A stretch of DNA of 64,000 bases from Nannochloropsis salina CCMP1776 (lineage: Eukaryota; Sar; Eustigmatophyceae; Eustigmatales; Monodopsidaceae), in NCBI GenBank assembly GCA_004565275.1, contig SDOX01000017.1, positions 167,898 through 231,897 of the forward strand. Reading direction: 5' to 3'. Below the pieces are notes generated by a model. That model made no database searches, was not told the DNA's origin, and was given only the letters and a program-made list of their open reading frames with translations. How positions within the stretch are numbered: position 1 is the stretch's first letter; the number at the start of each line of letters is the position of its first letter. The position numbers and the translations under genes were made by a program. This document shows positions 11,028 to 19,932 of the stretch, one piece after another.

Positions 11028-12260
11028 CTACGCTGTCTTCGCTTTGGACTCTAATGGGCCGTGGCCTTGGTCCCCGCCGCTCTGAAAGATCTTGATGCAG
11101 AGGCCTAGGAATACAGAAAACACTCCCATCCACTGCCACCAGTGCACTGTATGCTTGTAAATGACGATACTAATGAAAAGTGTTATTATTTTCCGGGTAA
11201 TTGTGACGGTGACACAGGTCAGACTCCCAAATTCGTCAATGATACTGTATATGAAGACCTGGCCGAGGGCGTTGGAGAAACTGAAGGTAAGAATGTCCGT
11301 GATGATGGCCGGGTAGGCGGTCAAAAAATGGATCGTGTAGGCCAATTGTGAGCCCTGATTGCGCCAAATCAGGTCCAGAAGAAGGAAGCTTAAGGCGAAG
11401 CAAAGGGACCAAGTATTGACCATGGCCATCATGTAGTACGGAGAGACGCGATGTTTCTTGTTGATGCGATCTTGCTCCGCATTAGTGAATCCATCGATGA
11501 GTAGATTAATCATAGCCATACAGAGGCCACGCAGCTCCTGCAGAGAAAAGCTGGAATATATCATTCCTCCTAGGGCTTGAATTATCATCCATAAATTGTC
11601 CCGCGCGATCGCGTCCCCAAGACGGGAACGTCTTGGGTGGCTTGCAGTGCGTATGGACTTGCTCCAGCCAGAATGGTGACCAACGTCCGCATCGCTTACT
11701 TCAGGACTTTTGAACATAAAAAGCATGACTCCGCATGAAATCAGAGCGACAGCAGCATATTCGTGCGGCTTATATCGTACGCCGTTCACAAGCGCGCCGA
11801 CTAACATGACAGGTAAAAGCTTGCAATTTTTGACGAGAATAAGAAGAGGATAGCTTATGTCTCGCAACGACAAGTACCCTATTGGCGAGGCAAGAGTATT
11901 AGAGAGCGCAGGGCGCCAGAAAATTGAGAATGGTGCCGTGGTGCCTTTGTTGACCTGGTGCAGAAGCACGCCGACTATAGTCGCTGCAGCGGCCATGAAG
12001 GCATTAAGAGTGATCATGGCATTAAAAATGCCTGGTTTTTCTTGGCGTCCGGCAGCAGATTTGTATGCGGTGGTGGTGACTTTCTCCTGCACAAAGCCCC
12101 AATAAATGAAACAAACATAAATACCCAGCGCTTTTGCCATCAGTCGAATCGCGTTACTGATTCTTTTTTTTTGGGGGTTGGCAGCGAAGGTTTCATCCCT
12201 CTTGGTAAAGTCCGTGTTGGCTGCTTTCGCTGTCATGGTCATCCGGCGTGTTTGCACCAT
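11028..12260 (-). CDS. UAA-family nucleotide-sugar transporter (SLC35B-like)
   Basis: Drug/metabolite-superfamily transporter that would exchange nucleotide sugars (or PAPS) for nucleotide monophosphates across ER or Golgi membranes. The 410-aa frame has about ten hydrophobic helices. Diagnostic UAA-family stretches include WGFVQEKVTT in the first helix and SYPLLILVKNCKLLPVMLVG, which matches the K-S/N-C/S-K..P-M pocket of SLC35B1/B2. No intron is needed. The N-terminus is short, basic and not a signal peptide (MVQTRRMTMTAKA). The C-terminus does not end in a clear KKxx or KxK retrieval signal, so ER versus Golgi placement is open. Substrate (UDP-galactose, UDP-glucose or PAPS) cannot be read from sequence alone. 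Confidence 0.88.
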   Translation of the reverse strand: MVQTRRMTMTAKAANTDFTKRDETFAANPQKKRISNAIRLMAKALGIYVCFIYWGFVQEKVTTTAYKSAAGRQEKPGIFNAMITLNAFMAAAATIVGVLLHQVNKGTTAPFSIFWRPALSNTLASPIGYLSLRDISYPLLILVKNCKLLPVMLVGALVNGVRYKPHEYAAVALISCGVMLFMFKSPEVSDADVGHHSGWSKSIRTASHPRRSRLGDAIARDNLWMIIQALGGMIYSSFSLQELRGLCMAMINLLIDGFTNAEQDRINKKHRVSPYYMMAMVNTWSLCFALSFLLLDLIWRNQGSQLAYTIHFLTAYPAIITDILTFSFSNALGQVFIYSIIDEFGSLTCVTVTITRKIITLFISIVIYKHTVHWWQWMGVFSVFLGLCIKIFQSGGDQGHGPLESKAKTA

Positions 12261-12768
12261 GATTGCGACCGATGCTCTTCGTTCCTAGAGGCACTGATTT
12301 GCCAGATAATTCAAGAATGTCCGTTAGAAGTGACCTGAACTTAAATAAACTGCAAGTGGGAAGCGTGTATGATTAGACACGTGGTGAGTGTCCCTCATAT
12401 TTCTACACAAAACGTAAAATATACATTATATTATTAAATAACAGCTGACATGTTTCAGAAGGGGGACCGGAACGATATAGTGAGCATGAACCCTCTGCTT
12501 TGCCGGACGACAGAACGTTACGCGGCGTCGACCGTTGACTCGAGCTCGACCGTTTTCAGAGGAGGTTGCCGAGCCTTCCGATTTTAAGAATGCGTAAACC
12601 CGGCATTCGCTGCAACAAAACACTCTCATATTTTCATACAATGTTGGATACAGGTTCGAAAAATCGTTCACCTAATCTTTTGGAAAACTTATGGCAGTTG
12701 CTGTAATGAACCTTTTAGCTCATGATAATTAGTTTATACATTTGCCTCGCTTACATTTGTTCAGATTT
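12261..12768. other. Intergenic region upstream of the transporter
   Basis: About 500 bp, AT-rich near 12,400-12,450, holding the transporter promoter and the glutathione synthetase 3' UTR. A CACGTG box lies about 115 bp upstream of the transporter ATG. The short open frames here have no recognisable product. Confidence 0.4.
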
Positions 12769-14532
12769 CTATTGCAACTTTCCACTTCTCTTGCTTACAG
12801 CAATGTATGTTAAAAACAAACCGACTCCCCAAAAGGCTATGCCCGTTGCACCTATTTTCCAAAATCTTTGTCTTCGCCAGACACGCGCCGACATGGTGAA
12901 CTCTCGCAATGTCGAAAAATACTTTTTGCTCAATATGCCACTATCTTCAGGTCCACCGACTAGCAAAGGACTACTGAGGACGGCAAATCCTGCGGCGACT
13001 CCGCCTTCGTGGCTGCTAGCCAGCTTTGTCCTCAACAAATGGCCGACAGATTCGTTGAGAATGACGCGTTTACCTTCACTGTCACCCAAGTACACTCCGT
13101 AAACACCCAACTCGAGAACTGCAAGTCCCCGAAGGACACTGTAGTCTCGAAGGAAAAATGCTTCAAATGGCGGAGGTCGAATTTTCTCCATCAGTATGTA
13201 GGCAGCTCGCTCCTCTGCTGTCATCTGTGACAGTGCCTGCACAAGATCCTGGTCATACAAGTTATGCCCGCCCCCTTCACGTTGAGGCTTCAGCACAAAG
13301 TGTTGAGGACTATTACAGGCCGCAGCCACCGCCGCCGTTGCGCCTTCACATTCCGGGTCAAGTCCGTACAACCCAACAAAACAGTTCCGGATGGCATCCA
13401 CATCTTCGGCATCTTTAAGGAAACGTTCGAGCACCCCCGGCCGACAGAGAGCTTCCTGGACTTTCTTGGTGCCGGCCAGATGGTGGGATATGCTAGGACA
13501 CTTTATGGCAGCCGACATCTCTATAAGTTCCCGCCCTTTCCACTCTCCTTCGCTCGGATAGTCGCTGGGATCGTATCCTGCGCGAAAATACGCAACCGTT
13601 ACTTCCACCTCTGCTTCTTGCACATCTTCCTTGCACGTGTCTGAGATTAAGGGTGACACGAGCAACAAATTTTGGCGTCGCTGCAGGTCCAAATGCGCAT
13701 TGCGAGCGACTTCCAGGAGCGTAGCACGGTGTAGAAGAACTCCGAATTCCTCCCAAAGACAGATTTCTAGCAGTTTCTGATCGTTTATGTTGCGCTCGTC
13801 AGCTTGAACCAGCATGAGCACGCAGGGGCGGCGACCAGGTCGGGAGGACTGGGAGGGATTGAACATCACAGATTCTTGCCGCAGATATTCCTTATGCGCT
13901 GCGGCGAGCCCATGAGCCAGCCCTCGCATGGTCTCATTACGTGGAAGGATAAAGGATTTTGAAGACAGACGGGAGTGGCCGAGAACTTTCTGAACAAGAT
14001 ATTGATGCAACCGCGTGACCTGGGTGGACAGGCAGCCGAAGGAGGCGGCAATGGTGTTGATCTCCACCTGTTTCAGCTCAGGCGAACCCGAACCACTTTC
14101 TCCTGCGTGGAGCATGTAGTCGCTGCGAGTGATACCCAATTGAATTTTTTGCACGTCCCGTTCGGCTCCAGTGATTGCCTGGAAGATCTCAACAAGCCGC
14201 CGTGTAAATTCATCATGAGGGAGCACGCTTGCCAGTGTTTGCAGTAGCCATGGCCCATCGTGAGCAATCCGTGCGACGAGCAGGTTCCAGATTGTGGCCA
14301 AGCGCCTAGCCTTGACATACTCCTGGACGGGGAGTGCGTTGGGAAGCAAGCACACGGGTGCGTGGCAGAATGCAGGCTTGACATGAGTGTCAGCCCGGCT
14401 ACCGCCCGCGCTTCGCATAAGCAATCCGGTCGTGGCTGCCATTCCTAGGGCCTCTTGAAGTAAAACGGTAGTTTCTTCTTCATTGCGTGGGGCCAGAGGC
14501 AAGGCCCCGTCCGTCTTATCATATGTTCTCAT
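12769..14532 (-). CDS. GSS: Glutathione synthetase with C-terminal membrane tail
   Basis: ATP-grasp enzyme joining gamma-glutamylcysteine and glycine, the last step of glutathione synthesis. The 587-aa frame follows eukaryotic GSS throughout: NRSDYM-equivalent TRSDYM, KQVEINTIAASFG substrate loop, AYFRAGYDPSDYP, HLAGTKKVQ, glycine-rich ATP loop KPQREGGGHNLY (about 414), LMEKI, and the closing loop HEGGVAAG. Human GSS (474 aa) ends a few residues after that loop; this protein continues about 55 residues, ending in a single hydrophobic helix (about 559-578) flanked by basic residues (RRQRFWK and SKRSGK), which looks like a tail anchor. A GTAAGC within the last codons could also be a donor that removes the extreme tail in some transcripts. 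The catalytic call is very strong; membrane association is inference. Confidence 0.94.
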   Translation of the reverse strand: MRTYDKTDGALPLAPRNEEETTVLLQEALGMAATTGLLMRSAGGSRADTHVKPAFCHAPVCLLPNALPVQEYVKARRLATIWNLLVARIAHDGPWLLQTLASVLPHDEFTRRLVEIFQAITGAERDVQKIQLGITRSDYMLHAGESGSGSPELKQVEINTIAASFGCLSTQVTRLHQYLVQKVLGHSRLSSKSFILPRNETMRGLAHGLAAAHKEYLRQESVMFNPSQSSRPGRRPCVLMLVQADERNINDQKLLEICLWEEFGVLLHRATLLEVARNAHLDLQRRQNLLLVSPLISDTCKEDVQEAEVEVTVAYFRAGYDPSDYPSEGEWKGRELIEMSAAIKCPSISHHLAGTKKVQEALCRPGVLERFLKDAEDVDAIRNCFVGLYGLDPECEGATAAVAAACNSPQHFVLKPQREGGGHNLYDQDLVQALSQMTAEERAAYILMEKIRPPPFEAFFLRDYSVLRGLAVLELGVYGVYLGDSEGKRVILNESVGHLLRTKLASSHEGGVAAGFAVLSSPLLVGGPEDSGILSKKYFSTLREFTMSARVWRRQRFWKIGATGIAFWGVGLFLTYIAVSKRSGKLQ

Positions 14533-15052
14533 TTTACAGTGTGGGCCAGTAGGTTCCGCCTCCGTAGCTCCAATTAGCAGCTTGATTTAGGGCAAACTTG
14601 ACAAGCCCAAGCACTTGCTTTGAGTCTTGGTTAGTAAATGCCTTAATTATACAAAAGCGGTCGACATGAGGGCAAGAAGTATGGTGCGCCGGAAAACTAC
14701 GAGACATATAGACACCAAAAACGGCACGTACAGGGACGGTCGCGTCGCTGCAGCACTCTCACCTGCTGTAGCCGGCGAATCGCATTCCTTGATCAAGTTC
14801 AGCCTTGACGCTATCATTTTGGGATCCCTAGCTTCTTTCATGCTTGCCACACAGGGGTAGATTTAGAGGGAGTCGAAATTTGGGAACAAATATCGACACA
14901 AAAAATACGCGATGCACCTAAAAATCAACAAATGGTGTGTAGGCCTACGACTTCCGTAGACCCTCTACAAATGCGTTATGAAGTCCTCACTTTTTCTTTC
15001 GCGAGTCTCTCATTTGCTTGTTAAAAGTTAACACATTGGCGCGCTCAATGAC
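14533..15052. other. Intergenic region, possible tiny ORF
   Basis: Holds the glutathione synthetase promoter and the 3' UTR of the next gene. Overlapping frames of about 60-75 codons at 14,627-14,860 exist on both strands; the minus-strand one ends in a hydrophobic stretch, but I recognise no family. Confidence 0.35.
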
Positions 15053-16412
15053 TCAGCTACTGCTGCCGAAGCCCTTGCTGGTGGTGGTCATTCCCCGTCT
15101 GCGAGCTAGCTTGCGTTTTTCGGACTTACTAGGCTCGTAGTCCGGACCCCGGTCCACCTTTCTCTTGTACATGACTCCCACGATATGCGGATCCAAGAAG
15201 TAGGATTGTTCTTCCACGTCTAGGTCTAGCTCTATCCCCTCCGCTTTGCCCACTTGCTCGGCCCAGGCGTTCACGAGGTTCTTGAGGTCAAGGCCCGGGT
15301 CGCCGAACGCGCCAGTGGCCCGATGGATGGCCCCCAGATACTTGCGGATCCCGCCCAACAAGGGATTATCACCGCAAACGGGCTCGACGAAGACAAAGAC
15401 ACCATCGTCTTTCAACAAATCCATGGCCTTGGCAAAGGTCACGAGGGGTTGCTTGCTTTTGTTGAGCATGTAGGTGGAGACCACCGTGTCCACACTCTCA
15501 GCCGGAAGCTTTAGTGCTTCAAACGTCTCTGGAAGGGCCGTCACGTTGTATGTCGCTTTTGCTGCTACTTTTAGCCGCGCGCACACCTGTTTATACGAAG
15601 CCTCGTGAGAAATAGAATAAGAGGGAACTCCCACGAATGCTACTGAGAAGACGTTCACCGCTCTGCCATCTGACACAAACACTGGTTCACGTACCTCGGC
15701 AATAGTCTGCAGGTTCTTGGGATCGCCTGAGGGAATTATAAGCTGATCCATCTTTCCGGGCCCCGGCTCGTAATAAAAGAGGTTTCGGAGCGAGTTTCCA
15801 TAACGAAGCTGGAGTTGGAGCACAGGAATGGACATGAGTGGTCGCAGACTAGGTCGTCCCTTGCCTTGACTTCAGAGACCCAAACCCATGAAGAATGCTA
15901 AGCCAGGTCGCTCCAAAAATATAACCAGTAACGCACGCTACATCAATGTCTCCCGAGAAGGAAGGATGTTCATCTGCTAATCAAGCTCTAGAATCCCGGA
16001 TTGGTCCACTTACTCCTCCCGAACGCACCTCAACTGTTGTTCCATTGTCCGCAAAAAGTGTACAAAGTTTTGCTATGTAAGACTGTACCGTAAAGTAAGT
16101 GTATAGCCGTATAAGTAGAGCTGTTAGGCCGAAAATGCCAACTCCGGAAGGCCCTCGCAGCAGCGCAAGCATGGCCTCCGCTACTTGCTGTGGGCCGCCG
16201 CCGACCCCGCCATTCAGCGCAGCGTCCGTGACGAATGCAGGGTCCAAAGCGTAACATCGCGATTGCGGCAGCCGATGGCTTTGTCGAGGTGGCCGGAGGG
16301 AGGACACAGAGGTGCGTGCGCCGGGAGCTTGATGGAACCCCTCTGCGAGCAAAATAGACGACGTGGCGAAGAGAAGCAGGAGAAGCCCATTTTGAGACCA
16401 ACCTGGCGTCAT
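15053..16412 (-). CDS. Plastid-targeted SAM-methyltransferase-like protein
   Basis: I join two exons across a 205-nt intron (15809-16013), giving 384 aa. Exon 1 encodes a signal peptide (NGLLLLLFATSSILLAEGF) ending in an ASAFAP-like GFHQAP, then a hydrophobic helix. Exon 2 carries the C-terminal half of a class I methyltransferase fold: DTVVSTYMLNKSK, DGVFVFVEP and a basic tail, resembling METTL7/UbiE-type enzymes. The joined sequence places VEVRSGGLRYGNSLRNLFYY where motif I (E/DxGxGxG) should be, in degenerate form. An alternative donor (GTGCGT, 12 nt upstream) stays in frame. The two pieces could instead be separate genes 173 bp apart, but exon 2 alone lacks the N-terminal half of the fold. 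The substrate is unknown and SAM binding is not assured. Confidence 0.62.
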
Positions 16413-16668
16413 CACACCTACGAAAGGTTAAAATGTTTTATGCATGAGCTATGAATCCCGAGAAAATCCCTCTACGTTCGGACAGGGCCACTCCTTGAAA
16501 GGGGAGATGAAGCTAGTGCCAGGCAAGGGGGCGTGAGGGAGCGAGTGACGTCACGTGGACAGGCGGGCTCGCGGCGGTCTCTTTCCGAGTACGATCAAAA
16601 TTAAAAGCATGTATACCGGGCGGCAAACATTGTGGCACTGCTTTCAAATCTTATTTTTACATGAGATT
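16413..16668. promoter_or_regulatory. Upstream region of plastid methyltransferase-like gene
   Basis: 256 bp between tandem minus-strand genes. It carries the overlapping CRE/G-box described separately. Confidence 0.4.
16546..16557. promoter_or_regulatory. Overlapping CRE (TGACGTCA) and G-box (CACGTG)
   Basis: TGACGTCA (16546-16553) overlaps CACGTG (16552-16557), about 135 bp upstream of the methyltransferase-like ATG. Both are palindromic cores recognised by bZIP and bHLH factors in eukaryotes. Binding here is inferred from sequence only. Confidence 0.45.
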
Positions 16669-18017
16669 TTACTTCATTTCAGCAACGTAGTCGACAGTAA
16701 AGGCCCGGATAGCACTAAGTTTCCGGTGCATCTCCCGCAGCTCTTCATCCTTGTTGCCTGAATCCAACAGAGCTGGCATACGTTCGTCCAAGTCCGCCAG
16801 TACCGTCTCCACCATCTCAAGAAATTGGTCTGGTTGAAGGCTACCGGCCAAGAAAGATCCCCGCAAAGCTGTGACCACTTGCTCCTCGTCAGAGAAGGCC
16901 AACAGACGAGAGACCTGGCTAACGTCGGAGCCCATCATATCCTCCACTTCTGCGAGGACCCGTGCCTGTATGGCCTGAAGGAGATTAGCCAGCACCACAG
17001 AATCCTCTGTCATGGGCGGGGTAGAGACGCGCTCGTACTCTCCTCTCAGGTATGTGACAAAATCTTCCCGGAATTGCGGCCGCAGTCTTTTTAATGTCGC
17101 GTCCAGCTCCGTGCTTGATTCTATGACAACAAGGGAAGAGAGGTTTCGAGGAGTCAGAAGCCAACCGCGATTGGGGTCAAAGGGAGCAAGATGCATCAAG
17201 TGCTGACCACGTACTCTTTTGCGCCGCCTCCATGATTTCCTTCAAAACGGCTTGATGAGAACGGAGCTCGCCCTGAGTGTGCGAGACAAATCCTTCGATA
17301 AAATCCATTGTAAGCGTGAAGAGGTTGACCAAGGCGGTTCGCTGCTGCTCCACCGTGACCTGATAGCCGCCTCCTAGGGGCACCGGGGTCGCCGGATCCA
17401 TGCTGTCCAGCTCCTCCAGCATTTCCTGCATGAATAAGGAGGTGTTCGTGCCCAGAAAGAAAGGCACATTACTGGAGATGAGGCCCATAACGTTCTCCAC
17501 CGGCGCTGCTTGCATGGTATGGATCACCTCCCTAAAACGGGCCCGCTCTTGATCCACTAGGAAGGAAGAGGTGTGTATAGAGCAATTATCATGAAAAAAT
17601 GACTGTACTGACGAGAGGGGTATTTGTCCGTCAAGAGAAGATTATTGATCAAGTTGTCGTACCTTGACGTTTATCTGGCGAGAAGAGGAGCTGCATGGTC
17701 TCCTTCATAGGCGGCAGCTTCGACCGGCTTCGAGTGGCTGTAGAATTACCCGCGCTTTCACTGCTGCTGCTTTTACCGTGTCGCATAAACTCAGCGCCTG
17801 GATCGGCTGAAGCGGCCTTACCCTCTGTCCTGGCGAATTTACGAAAAGGGACTGAATGAAGTGCGCTGCTCCCGCGCGGGGCCGGCATCAAGAAACCTCT
17901 CGTCAAGGCTATACACGAATACATGACGATCAGGCGACAAAGTGGCCGGCCTTTTCTACTATGTGCAAATTTTGGCGCGGCCTCCAAGCCTCGTATGCTC
18001 CATTGTACAGCTGCCAT
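16669..18017 (-). CDS. Uncharacterised plastid-targeted helical protein
   Basis: Three exons (18017-17663, 17556-17215, 17120-16669) joined across 106- and 94-nt introns give 382 aa; both junctions keep phase 1 and remove stops. The early region holds a hydrophobic stretch and GFLMPAP, very like the heterokont ASAFAP plastid motif; an internal ATG just before MYSCIALTRGFLMPAP may be the true start. The mature part is predominantly helical and acidic, with no cysteine or metal motif that I recognise. It contains LGTNTSLFMQEMLEELDSM and a C-terminal AFTVDYVAEMK. I do not recognise the family. Expressed-gene status is supported only by the clean exon structure. Confidence 0.6.
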
Positions 18018-18474
18018 CGTTTCTTTGAGCACTGATGCCTAAGCTTTGCGCCGCAGGGGCCGGAGGCTGCGCGAGCAACAGAAAGAAGGATAAAAGACAA
18101 AAGTCACTCTTTCCCTGTGCCGGGTATGCGATATAGGTATTGAAATATTGAGGTCCACAGTAAGCTTACAAAGGCCTGAGTTTTTAACGCGGGGGGAGGG
18201 CTATGCTCGTGGTAGGAAAGGGGGGGGGGGTTGGGGGGGAAAGGAGAGGAAGCAGGCGAGTCACGACACTAGCATAGGCCGTGACCATAACAATGCCTCC
18301 ATTCACACACATTGCGCCGCTCCCTGTGATATTTCCTAACATCTTCGCGAGTCGTTGCCTGCACTAACATATATGTGTAATATACACATCCCGGTTCCAC
18401 ATTTCTGCGAACTTGAGCCAGTTCGGCCGCAGACAGTCGCATACGTGTCCCACCGAGCCCTCCTGCATACCAAA
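18018..18474. promoter_or_regulatory. Divergent promoter with G-rich tract
   Basis: Lies between two divergent genes. The plus strand holds G-runs at 18,191-18,250 (six, ten and seven consecutive Gs) able in principle to form a quadruplex. No gene is supported. Confidence 0.4.
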
Positions 18475-19773
18475 ATGCTGGTTCGTGCCTTGCTCCGTAC
18501 TGGGAACCGCGGCACTCATTGTGCCCAGCGGGCATATGGCACGGGCCACCCTCTCATCACACGCTGTGTGATTAGGAGACCAGCTTCATCGTCTCTTGCA
18601 ATCCTGGCGGGGCCAGCCGGATGCGCTTATAGGAGCATCTTCAGTATGCTGAGTGGAGCTGACAGAAACCGGGCGCTGGCCAAGAAAGAAGCTGAAGACC
18701 AGACCGCGCTAGCCAAGCCTATTGATTTTGACGTGGCCTCGCGTGTGGAAGGCGCAGAGACGCAAATCGTGGTGGTAGACTTGGAGCCGGGACAGGTACT
18801 GCGGGCGGAGACGGGTAGCCTCCTCTACATGACGGACGGGGTGGAGCTTGAGACCTCCCTGGGGGGCGGCCTGTCCGCAGGCCTAAAGCGGTACATGACA
18901 GGGGAAAACATGTTTATAAGTGACTTCAAGTATCATGGTCCGGAGGGCAGTTCTGGGACTGTGGCGTTGGGGACGGAGTTTCCCTCAAAGATCATCCGTG
19001 TGACACTAGCTGACTACGGCGGTTCGCTCATCTGTCAGAAGGGTGCTTTCTTGTGCGGAACTCATTTGACGGGGATGGAAATGGAGTTTACGCGCTCTTT
19101 CAAAAGCGGCTTCTTTGGGGGGGAAGGCTTCGTGCTACAGCGCCTGACGGGGGGCGGGGACGCTTTCATTAAAGCGGGAGGTGCACTCATCCGGCGCGAG
19201 CTCTCGGAGGGAGAAACACTGCGAGTCACCTCCGGATCGCTCGTTGGCTTCGCGCCGAGCGTCCAGTATGACGTGGAGATGTTGAAAGGCGTCAAGAACG
19301 TCATGTTCGGGGGCGAGGGTCTCTTCGTGACCACGCTCACGGGGCCGGGGAGCGTCTTCCTCCAGTCGATGCCCTTCGACCGCGTCGTCGCCTCCATCGC
19401 CTCCCGCGTACCGCGCGGTGGTTTGGGCCTCGGTGTACCCATCGGCATGGGGGCAGGAGGCGGGGGTGGGGAAGGTGAGGGGGAAGGCGAAGGGGAAGGG
19501 CAGGCGGGGGGAGAGGGAGCAGACGCCTCTTCGGCGGCCGCGGCTGGTGCCGGGCTGGGCGGAACGAGCAGTGGAATGAGCAGTGGGGGTGTCAGTGAGG
19601 GTACAGTGCCAGGAAGCAGTGGTACAGAGGAGGTGTGGGGGGAGGAGAAGGGGGGCGAGCCAGAGGGCGATGAAGGGGGGGAGGCTGGGGGGGAGGATGA
19701 TGAAGCTTTCTCTGAGTCGGGAGTCCGGGACGCGATAGGCGACGTCTTTGACAGCATCTGGGGTGATGACTAG
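18475..19773 (+). CDS. AIM24/TIGR00266-family protein, probably mitochondrial
   Basis: Beta-structured protein of the AIM24 family, whose yeast member affects mitochondrial inner-membrane architecture. The ATG at 18475 (CAAAATG context) opens a 432-aa frame with a basic, Arg-rich presequence (LVRALLRTGNRGTHC to AYRSIFSML) suited to mitochondrial import. The family core follows: VVVDLEPGQVLRAETGSLLYM, GENMFISDF, GTVALGTEFPSKI, SGFFGGEGFVLQRLTG, GSLVGFAPSVQYDVEMLKGVK (motif quoted in part) and GEGLFVTTLTGPG. The last ~100 residues are a Gly/Glu/Ser low-complexity tail. The longer open frame begins at a TTG and is less likely. Molecular function is not established in the family. Confidence 0.85.
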   Translation: MLVRALLRTGNRGTHCAQRAYGTGHPLITRCVIRRPASSSLAILAGPAGCAYRSIFSMLSGADRNRALAKKEAEDQTALAKPIDFDVASRVEGAETQIVVVDLEPGQVLRAETGSLLYMTDGVELETSLGGGLSAGLKRYMTGENMFISDFKYHGPEGSSGTVALGTEFPSKIIRVTLADYGGSLICQKGAFLCGTHLTGMEMEFTRSFKSGFFGGEGFVLQRLTGGGDAFIKAGGALIRRELSEGETLRVTSGSLVGFAPSVQYDVEMLKGVKNVMFGGEGLFVTTLTGPGSVFLQSMPFDRVVASIASRVPRGGLGLGVPIGMGAGGGGGEGEGEGEGEGQAGGEGADASSAAAAGAGLGGTSSGMSSGGVSEGTVPGSSGTEEVWGEEKGGEPEGDEGGEAGGEDDEAFSESGVRDAIGDVFDSIWGDD

Positions 19774-19932
19774 GCGTGGCAAACGCTAACTCAAATGAAA
19801 GGAGCTAGAGACCTGGCTTACCACGTGCACAGTACCAGAGCGACTTTTTGAGCTAACCAATTTCAGTTGTTCTTTGGGCGCCCCAAACAAGATTTACTCC
19901 CTCGGCGGACTAGCCATCTCACACCTCTCTTC
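19774..19932. other. Convergent spacer
   Basis: Short region between the 3' ends of the AIM24-like and ABC1K fusion genes, with a CACGTG core; no gene. Confidence 0.4.

Noticed and set aside
14627-14860. Overlapping short frames on both strands, one with a hydrophobic end
   Set aside because: Too short and unmatched to any small membrane-protein family that I could name.
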